Positions 21,891 through 26,862 of a DNA stretch of 26,862 bases are shown piece by piece. Both the position numbers and the translations under genes were made by a program. How positions within the stretch are numbered: position 1 is the stretch's first letter; the number at the start of each line of letters is the position of its first letter. The DNA comes from a virus: positions 1 to 26,862 of the IMG/VR virus record IMGVR_UViG_3300020433_000038, one strand, 5' to 3'. The notes below the pieces were generated by a model. It was not told where the DNA came from. It saw only the letters and a program-made list of their open reading frames with translations, and did no database searches.

Positions 21891-22112
21891 TCAATAATCC
21901 TCGTTGTCGTGTTCTGGAAACCCTAGAGTTTTATACTCTAGTTGCTTCCTTAGAAATTTAATTTCTTCTTTTAAATCGTCAATCTCCTTGACTCTTAGTT
22001 CGATCTCCTCTTGGTAGATGTGAATCATACTTTCCAGTTGTTCGTTTTCAGTAATCAATTCGTAATATGATTTAATATCATCGTAGTCCATGGACAATGA
22101 TAACATGTCCAT
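21891..22112 (-). CDS. Small coiled-coil protein (66-73 aa)
   Basis: Acidic, heptad-patterned sequence (ELITENEQLESMIHIYQEEI, VKEIDDLKEEIKFLRKQLEY) predicting a coiled-coil dimer; no membrane segment. Three in-frame ATGs (22112, 22106, 22091) compete; the first overlaps a late-type promoter motif, so a transcript from it would probably use 22091. A 7-base inverted repeat covers the first and third ATG. It sits among membrane proteins and could be a spanin- or scaffold-like partner, but this is not shown. Confidence 0.65.
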   Translation of the reverse strand: MDMLSLSMDYDDIKSYYELITENEQLESMIHIYQEEIELRVKEIDDLKEEIKFLRKQLEYKTLGFPEHDNEDY

Positions 22113-22113
22113 T

Positions 22114-22121
22114 TATTTATT
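22114..22121 (-). promoter_or_regulatory. Late-promoter-like motif (AATAAATA)
   Basis: Seven of eight matches to TATAAATA, with its TAA being the stop of the 203-residue gene, immediately before the first ATG of the coiled-coil gene. Confidence 0.4.
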
Positions 22122-22728
22122 GCAAGGGTTCCTCGCAAGCATCGTTAAGTTCTGAAACCATGTTACCACCGATCTCAGCACCTTGGTTGCCACCAAACAT
22201 TGCAACCCAACCTGCAGCTAACCATCCTACGAATGGTATTCCACTTACAGAAGGAGCAACAGCAGTACCAACGCTAGTTCCGACAAGTCTTCCTGTCTGT
22301 TTTCCACCACCTACCGCCTCGATGCACTCGACGGTCTTGGCAGTTAACTTTCCCACAGCACCACCTGCAGCACCTTCTACGATAGTAGATGGATCTTGCC
22401 ATGATCTATGGTTAGAAACTGGACCTCCCTGATTGGTCTGTCCATCCATGACATACTCCTCAACAGTCTGAATTGTATTGTTTGCTAGTCCTAAGAAACC
22501 ACCCTTCTTCTTGATGTCCTTAGTGATATGCATTGTCTTAGGATCGTTAGCAGTGTAACTGATCTTATATCCATCTTCTGATGCTGAGACAACATAGGAA
22601 GTATAGTCACCCACTGGTGGGTTGATATATGGTACCTTACTATTTTGTCTAGTTGCTAGTAAACCTATCATTCCGATATGTGATATACCAAAGACGGTTC
22701 CTAGACTAATTCCAATCCACTTGTTCAT
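22117..22728 (-). CDS. Membrane/exported protein with glycine-zipper-like C-terminus (203 aa)
   Basis: N-terminal hydrophobic segment (WIGISLGTVFGISHIGMIGLL, residues 4-24) acts as an anchor or uncleaved signal. The middle is polar beta (YTSYVVSASEDGYKISYT). The C-terminal 90 residues are Gly/Ala-rich with small-xxx-small spacing (VEGAAGGAVGKL, GRLVGTSVGTAVAPS, GWLAAGWVAMFGG), like glycine-zipper membrane-associating proteins. Two Cys near the end. Function unknown. It lies four bases after the 132-residue membrane gene in transcription order. Confidence 0.7.
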   Translation of the reverse strand: MNKWIGISLGTVFGISHIGMIGLLATRQNSKVPYINPPVGDYTSYVVSASEDGYKISYTANDPKTMHITKDIKKKGGFLGLANNTIQTVEEYVMDGQTNQGGPVSNHRSWQDPSTIVEGAAGGAVGKLTAKTVECIEAVGGGKQTGRLVGTSVGTAVAPSVSGIPFVGWLAAGWVAMFGGNQGAEIGGNMVSELNDACEEPLQ

Positions 22729-22732
22729 TGTC

Positions 22733-23131
22733 TTACTTTGTATCTGGGACGATCTTCACAGGACCTTGCTCTATTCTAATGGTCTGTGCAGGTGCTGTTT
22801 CTGATGCTTTAGCTATAAGAAACTCCATATCCTTCTTAGATATGTTAGCTCCACCACCATTGTCACCGTTCTTTTTCTTACCCCCAGCCTGTACGCCAAA
22901 AGTAGCTAAAGTTCCAGTGAACACCGAAGCTATGAAGGTTGGATCAATTCTTTCTCCTCGTTCGTAACCTGGTATTTTAACGTAGTTTAAAGTTAAAATT
23001 CCTGCGGACCAAACAAGAACGATCACTCTTATAAGTGTCGCTAAGTATAGGAGTTGTTCCTCCTTATCGTCAACCTTCTCTTTTATTTTACCGAGGATAC
23101 CTTTCTTCTCCTCTTTCTTTATTTCAGCCAT
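22733..23131 (-). CDS. Two-segment membrane protein (132 aa)
   Basis: Lys/Glu-rich start (MAEIKKEEKKGILGKIKEKV), a membrane helix at about 28-48 (YLATLIRVIVLVWSAGILTL), a short GYERGERID loop, a second hydrophobic segment (FIASVFTGTLATFGVQ), then a Gly/Lys linker and a soluble C-terminus. Two membrane segments with charged ends are compatible with a holin or an inner-membrane virion protein, but no family motif decides this. A late-type GATAAATA lies 23-30 bases upstream over the carbamoyltransferase stop. Confidence 0.7.
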   Translation of the reverse strand: MAEIKKEEKKGILGKIKEKVDDKEEQLLYLATLIRVIVLVWSAGILTLNYVKIPGYERGERIDPTFIASVFTGTLATFGVQAGGKKKNGDNGGGANISKKDMEFLIAKASETAPAQTIRIEQGPVKIVPDTK

Positions 23132-23152
23132 AGATCATCACAACCTCTGAGC

Positions 23153-24607
23153 CTATTTATCAAATAAATTATTACCAATTACTAAATCGTCTATACCCTT
23201 CTTAGAAAACATCTCCTTTGCCTCCCAAATCCTAGACGCTATGGGCGATCCCCCGATATTTAAGGAAGTATTAAGAAGAACAGAATCACCTGTGATCTCT
23301 TTATATTTCCTTAAGAGTCTAGCAAAACTATCATCACCATCAACTGTCTGAATCCTACAAGATCCATCTACATGTGTGACTGATGTGAGTTCTTTATCTA
23401 ATACGGGTACTGATGTGTTCATGTACGGGGAGTCACCATCGTAATCAAAATACTTAGAGGTATCTTCCTTCAGTACAGCAGCACCAAATGGTCTGAATCC
23501 TTCTCTATGCTTGACTCTTTCGTTAAGAAACTGCTTGGCCCTGCGGTTCCTTGCTTGCATCAAAATACTTCTATGCCCTAGAGCACGGGGACCAATCTCA
23601 CCATGTCCCTGATACCAAGCTACTATCCTACCAAGACTTAACTGTAGTGCTGCCTTCTCTATAGTCCTATCGTCTGGTTCATCCTCTGGTGCTTCATCAT
23701 CTTGCCAGAATGGGAACCCTTCATTACTAAATGGTTCTTCATGGAACCTTCTTCTTAAAAATTCTACTGCTCCTAAGGATAAACCACAGTCATTTGCATG
23801 AGGTGGTATCAGGACTTGCTGACCTGTTTTCCTGATCTTACCATTAAAGTTGCAATTCTGTGCAACACCACCGCTATACCCAATGATGTCATCACCACCA
23901 ACGGGATGGCTGAGATATAAAGCAAGCTGGTCTCCAGTGTATTCATGAACTGTCCTTAACCAATTGATATCAAAGTCTTTATCCCACTTTCTATGCCACG
24001 ATTTGTAATTCCATATACCTTTTATGTTAGTAAAACCGTAGTGAGATATTTTATCATAGTACTCTTTATCTATAAGACCATAGGCAGCAAGTCCCATGAC
24101 TTTACCTGCTAAATCTAATCCTTGTGGGTCTGCTTTTAGTCCTACTCGTATACCTACGTTAGCCATCTCCTTACCGATGGATCCATATTCCTCTGCAGTA
24201 TGAGTCAGTGACACTTTCTCACCTTGTATCAGGGAGAATGAGTGGTCATCATTACCAAACCCATCATAAACATAACCAGTATGAGGTACTTCCCCAACTG
24301 GCCAGATGCTTAGGTGATGTGCATAGTGGTGGTCTACTGCAAACGTCCTGCAGGGAAACCCCATCTCTAATTCTCTATATGATTCTCCTTGTTCGAAATT
24401 GATATCATCTGTGATGATAGCAATGGCATCAAGATCTTCTACCTTGATATCCCATTTGTTTAGGACATCTTCCCATTGCCATATGTTATCCCAACCATGA
24501 TGTTTTATACCGTATAACCTTTCCGTTGCACAATACTTAACCTTCTTACCGTCGGTGTAAGTGACATTGGAATCGTGGTCATCGATTCTCAATCCAAGAA
24601 ACTTCAT
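23153..24607 (-). CDS. Carbamoyltransferase, NodU/TobZ family
   Basis: Transfers a carbamoyl group from carbamoyl phosphate through carbamoyladenylate to a hydroxyl of an unknown acceptor. 484 residues. N-terminal Kae1-like domain: FLGLRIDDHDSNVTY start, VDHHYAHHLS (91-100) metal-binding His cluster, VYDGFGNDDHS, and SGGVAQNCNFNGKI. C-terminal domain: GEIGPRALGHRSIL and GFRPFGAAVLKED, both typical of the family. Phage versions are known in T4-like cyanophages; proposed targets include modified nucleobases or surface sugars. The ATG overlaps the regA stop (ATGA), so it is coupled to the regA-gp62-dam run. Confidence 0.92.
   Translation of the reverse strand: MKFLGLRIDDHDSNVTYTDGKKVKYCATERLYGIKHHGWDNIWQWEDVLNKWDIKVEDLDAIAIITDDINFEQGESYRELEMGFPCRTFAVDHHYAHHLSIWPVGEVPHTGYVYDGFGNDDHSFSLIQGEKVSLTHTAEEYGSIGKEMANVGIRVGLKADPQGLDLAGKVMGLAAYGLIDKEYYDKISHYGFTNIKGIWNYKSWHRKWDKDFDINWLRTVHEYTGDQLALYLSHPVGGDDIIGYSGGVAQNCNFNGKIRKTGQQVLIPPHANDCGLSLGAVEFLRRRFHEEPFSNEGFPFWQDDEAPEDEPDDRTIEKAALQLSLGRIVAWYQGHGEIGPRALGHRSILMQARNRRAKQFLNERVKHREGFRPFGAAVLKEDTSKYFDYDGDSPYMNTSVPVLDKELTSVTHVDGSCRIQTVDGDDSFARLLRKYKEITGDSVLLNTSLNIGGSPIASRIWEAKEMFSKKGIDDLVIGNNLFDK
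23154..23161 (-). promoter_or_regulatory. Late-promoter motif GATAAATA
   Basis: Seven of eight matches to TATAAATA; the last codons and stop of the carbamoyltransferase (GAT AAA TAG) are the motif. Positioned for the 132-residue membrane gene at 23131 and the cassette behind it. Confidence 0.5.
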
Positions 24608-25017
24608 TCAGCAGCGACCTTCTTCTTCCCAATATTATATTTGGATTCTAGAGTCCAGTCTCCTTTGTCTTTATAACTAAGTACCTTAATCTGATTCAGA
24701 GGTGCTATCTCTGTGGGTTGAGTTGCTAGTTCTACTAGACCCCAATCAAATAGTAGTTTTGTAATTCTGTTCCTACGTTCTACATCGTTCTTAGTTATGT
24801 TTGCAGGTTTACCATCTAGTGCAAACAGTTCCTTAAAATGAACTATGTAATACTTGCCCTTCTTGTGTAGGATATGGCAAGATTGATAGAGTTTCTTCTC
24901 TTTCCTTGATGCTACACCTATTCTAGTAAGTGTCTCTCTTATTTTGAGAAAGTCATCAGGTTCTTTTAATGAAACCTCAAGCATCATATCTTGAGACCAG
25001 TTGATCTCGTCACTCAT
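24604..25017 (-). CDS. regA: RegA translational repressor
   Basis: Binds the initiation region of early mRNAs and represses translation. 137 residues; ISLAND of strong similarity to T4 RegA: EPDDFLKIRETLTRIGVA, KEKKLYQSCHILHKKGKYYI, VHFKELFALDGKPA, RRNRITKLLFDWGLV and WTLESKYNIGKKK. Slightly longer than T4 RegA (122) owing to the N- and C-terminal ends. A strong GGAGG seven bases before the ATG; the start overlaps the gp62 stop (ATGA), as expected for the clamp-loader/regA operon. Confidence 0.94.
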   Translation of the reverse strand: MSDEINWSQDMMLEVSLKEPDDFLKIRETLTRIGVASRKEKKLYQSCHILHKKGKYYIVHFKELFALDGKPANITKNDVERRNRITKLLFDWGLVELATQPTEIAPLNQIKVLSYKDKGDWTLESKYNIGKKKVAAE

Positions 25018-25406
25018 TTTATTCCTCCAGTATCAAGTTTCGCTTTGATGACTTCTAATTCTTCTTTTGAGAGTATAGAAAGAGCAGTTCTAGCTTTCTC
25101 ATTACTATATCCATAAAACTCTTTCACGAGTTCCAAATCATTATCAGTCGATTGTTTTTGCCAAGGAGAAAATCTCTTTGATTTCCTAATACTATATAGA
25201 AAATAATGATATTGGAGAGTGTTGTCTAAGTTATAATATCGATTCATTTCATTGACATGAATGATACAGTCCATGTGACTAGATAACATCTTGTTAACCA
25301 CATACTTAGGATACTTCTTCATAGCACGTTCATTGTCCTCAAGTTTTCCCATCTTAAGGTTGATGCCATTTAGATAATCTTTTAGGGGAAACTCAAACTC
25401 TGCCAT
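25014..25406 (-). CDS. gp62: Sliding-clamp loader small subunit, gp62-like
   Basis: Partner of the gp44 ATPase in loading the gp45 clamp. 130 residues from ATG 25406 (MAEFEFPLKDYLNGINLKMG); the marine-phage form is shorter than T4 gp62 (187). Typical segments are HVNEMNRYYNLDNTLQYHYF, KRFSPWQ and EFYGYSNEKARTALSILS. The call rests on these resemblances and on its place directly before regA. The frame is open five codons further, but GAGG spacing favours 25406. It overlaps the dam gene end by 14 bases. gp44 is not in the window. Confidence 0.87.
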   Translation of the reverse strand: MAEFEFPLKDYLNGINLKMGKLEDNERAMKKYPKYVVNKMLSSHMDCIIHVNEMNRYYNLDNTLQYHYFLYSIRKSKRFSPWQKQSTDNDLELVKEFYGYSNEKARTALSILSKEELEVIKAKLDTGGIK

Positions 25407-26253
25407 AAAGTAATGCCTCAAGTGGATTTGGTGGTTGTATATCGTAGTTTGATATCAGCAGTTCTTGCTTCTTATTATTAGCACGATGCTGCATACCATA
25501 CGTTAGTGTAAAATATTTCTGGTTATAGTTACTATATAATTTTTCTATCTCATCGTCAACGTTGTATGTAATCATCCATCTGTATGCACATACACTACAG
25601 TCATCATAGAATCTCTGGTGATCAAAATTCTTATGAAGATCTGCTTTGGTACCATATAAAAACGATTTGATTTTGTATGGTGGATCTAAGAACACAAATG
25701 GATTAGGATGCTGATCGTTATCAAGTTCATCTTCCATCAACTCTTTGTAATCTAAGTTGGTAATAGTCCAGTTCTTTATAATATCTGGATACTTTCTAAG
25801 ATTACCTGCACCTCTAAGAGAAAAGTTCTGATTAGATGCTGATTCAGAGAACGCAGAGTTCTCAGTTAAGCCAGAATAAGAACACTTATTAAGAACCCAA
25901 AAAAGAACAGCTTGGCGAAAAGAGTCTGCGGACTGTATCTCATCTTTTGCTCCATTAAATAGAGACTTTGCTGAGATTGGGTCAGGATGATCCTTTTTGA
26001 TAGCGATGCAAGCATCTGATAAGTCTTTTCCATCTGATTGTAATACTCTCCAAAAATTATAAAGGTAATCATATTTGTCGTTCACCCATACTGGTACGTC
26101 AGGGTGTAACTGACTATAGTATAGTGCCATGGAAGCACCACCTATGAAAGGTTCTCTGTACTCCTCAATTTGAGGAGGAAACCATTTATATAACTGTGCT
26201 GCTGCCCTTGATTTACCACCAGGATAGCGTAGTGGAGTCTTCAGTAGTTTCAT
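25393..26253 (-). CDS. dam: D12-class N6-adenine DNA methyltransferase (Dam-like)
   Basis: Methylates adenine in a short DNA site, with S-adenosylmethionine as donor. 286 residues. N-terminal LRYPGGKSRAA and EPFIGGAS (34-41) form the AdoMet-binding motif I; DPPY (190-193, in FVFLDPPYKIKS) is the catalytic motif IV. NKCSYSGLTENSAFS is typical of the Dam group. Its stop lies 14 bases inside gp62 and its start shares ATGA with the upstream oxygenase, so it is built into the clamp-loader operon. Recognition site not deducible; GATC is the family's common site. Confidence 0.92.
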   Translation of the reverse strand: MKLLKTPLRYPGGKSRAAAQLYKWFPPQIEEYREPFIGGASMALYYSQLHPDVPVWVNDKYDYLYNFWRVLQSDGKDLSDACIAIKKDHPDPISAKSLFNGAKDEIQSADSFRQAVLFWVLNKCSYSGLTENSAFSESASNQNFSLRGAGNLRKYPDIIKNWTITNLDYKELMEDELDNDQHPNPFVFLDPPYKIKSFLYGTKADLHKNFDHQRFYDDCSVCAYRWMITYNVDDEIEKLYSNYNQKYFTLTYGMQHRANNKKQELLISNYDIQPPNPLEALLYGRV

Positions 26254-26862
26254 AATACATGCATTTGTGCCATGGGTACACCCATTGGCCCTGCGTTCAC
26301 TCTACCATGGGGCAAAGTATTAAATGACATGGTGTATCTATCAGTACCTTCTGGATTAGGATTACTAAAGTGACGTAACCAACCAGGAAATACTAATAGT
26401 TTACCACGTTCTGCTTGGAAGTTTTCATAAGGACCACCAAAATCATCACGAATTATTTCGAGTGTGTCGAGGTTCCTTATATCTACTGGGTCTTGGAAAA
26501 CAGTGTCCGAACCTTCTGTAAAATAGAAGACCCCAGAGAGATAGCTATAAGGGTGGCGATGCAAAGGATGACCAGCCCCTGATCCAGAGGGTGAGAAGTT
26601 TGCCCATGCGAGGGAGATTCTGAGTTCTTCGACTTGGAGGAAAAGTTCTGATCTGACATCATCTACAGCATCTAAAAAGAAATTAATTAAAGGTTCCATT
26701 TCTGGTTCCTTATGTATGTCACCTCTGCTAGTGCGAACACCTGCAGGGTAATTATACATTTGCATATCAAGAGTCTTAATAAACTCAAGTGCTTGATCTA
26801 TCGCTTGATCATCATCTAAACGATACTCATACACTCTAGTAGGAAATATGTCATGGTGTGTC
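26250..26862 (-). CDS. Putative 2-oxoglutarate/Fe(II) oxygenase, N-terminus beyond window
   Basis: Matches the group of phage and marine bacterial putative 2OG-Fe(II) oxygenases with a C-terminal SFN motif (TIGR02466-like). Counting from a GTG at 26834: HPLHRHPYSYLSGVFYF (89-105) with candidate iron-binding His, GKLLVFPGWLRHFSNPN (144-160) with the distal His155, and RYTMSFN (166-172). The frame stays open to the window edge and the extra residues (HDIFPTRVYEYRL) fit the family N-terminus, so the true start is probably outside. Coupled to dam by ATGA. Substrate unknown. Confidence 0.83.
   Translation of the reverse strand, partial: THHDIFPTRVYEYRLDDDQAIDQALEFIKTLDMQMYNYPAGVRTSRGDIHKEPEMEPLINFFLDAVDDVRSELFLQVEELRISLAWANFSPSGSGAGHPLHRHPYSYLSGVFYFTEGSDTVFQDPVDIRNLDTLEIIRDDFGGPYENFQAERGKLLVFPGWLRHFSNPNPEGTDRYTMSFNTLPHGRVNAGPMGVPMAQMHVL

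Noticed and set aside
21923-21941. CTAGAGT/ACTCTAG hairpin as terminator
   Set aside because: Inside a coding frame (LEYKTLGF) and not followed by a T-run.
1-26862. tRNA genes, CRISPR arrays, insertion sequences, integrase or attachment sites
   Set aside because: None seen on reading; no repeat-spacer pattern, no transposase or integrase motifs.

Overview
The window comes from a T4-like marine myovirus, most likely a cyanophage. Recognisable T4 core genes are nrdA, a gp61-like primase, gp41 helicase, uvsX, gp43 DNA polymerase, regA and gp62. Around them lie genes typical of marine T4-like phages: hsp20, mazG, 2-oxoglutarate/Fe(II) oxygenases, a NodU-type carbamoyltransferase and many small conserved proteins. 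No photosynthesis gene or tRNA was seen, so the cyanobacterial host is inferred, not shown.

Nearly all genes are on the minus strand and packed with ATGA, TAATG or slightly longer overlaps. From low to high coordinates (the reverse of transcription): partial nrdA and primase (1-1705); a coiled-coil/membrane protein and two conserved proteins (1689-3062); an Ig-like virion-type protein (3088-3912); small lysine-rich proteins and a large disordered protein (3959-6603); a tightly coupled trio made of an HxGH nucleotidylyltransferase, a protein with ligase-like KxDG and EGxV motifs, and a possible PD-(D/E)XK-like protein (6627-9976); very small genes and mazG (10003-11277); the replication block gp41, oxygenase, uvsX, gp43 (11274-16702); small conserved genes and hsp20 (16702-18499). 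A plus-strand island at 18686-20516 encodes three exported proteins and ends at a bidirectional terminator. The minus strand then resumes with a 53-residue gene, a cassette of membrane-anchored proteins (20842-23131), the carbamoyltransferase, regA, gp62, a Dam methylase and a second oxygenase that runs off the window (23153-26862).

Two promoter classes are visible. Consensus-like sigma70 promoters (TTGACA-N17-TATAAT type) precede nrdA, primase, gp43 and one small gene, three of them inside the 3' end of the upstream gene. Late T4-type motifs (TATAAATA or a TAAATA core) precede structural-type and small genes. Six of the late motifs are built into the stop codon of the upstream gene, and one sits across a rho-independent terminator so that late transcripts would start inside the hairpin.

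The most interesting part is the 6627-9976 trio. It joins a nucleotidylyltransferase that starts with a T4-like capsid-targeting/prohead-cleavage signature to a ligase-superfamily-like protein and a nuclease-like protein, suggesting a nucleic-acid processing or repair system that might be packaged in the virion. This is inference from motifs and gene order.
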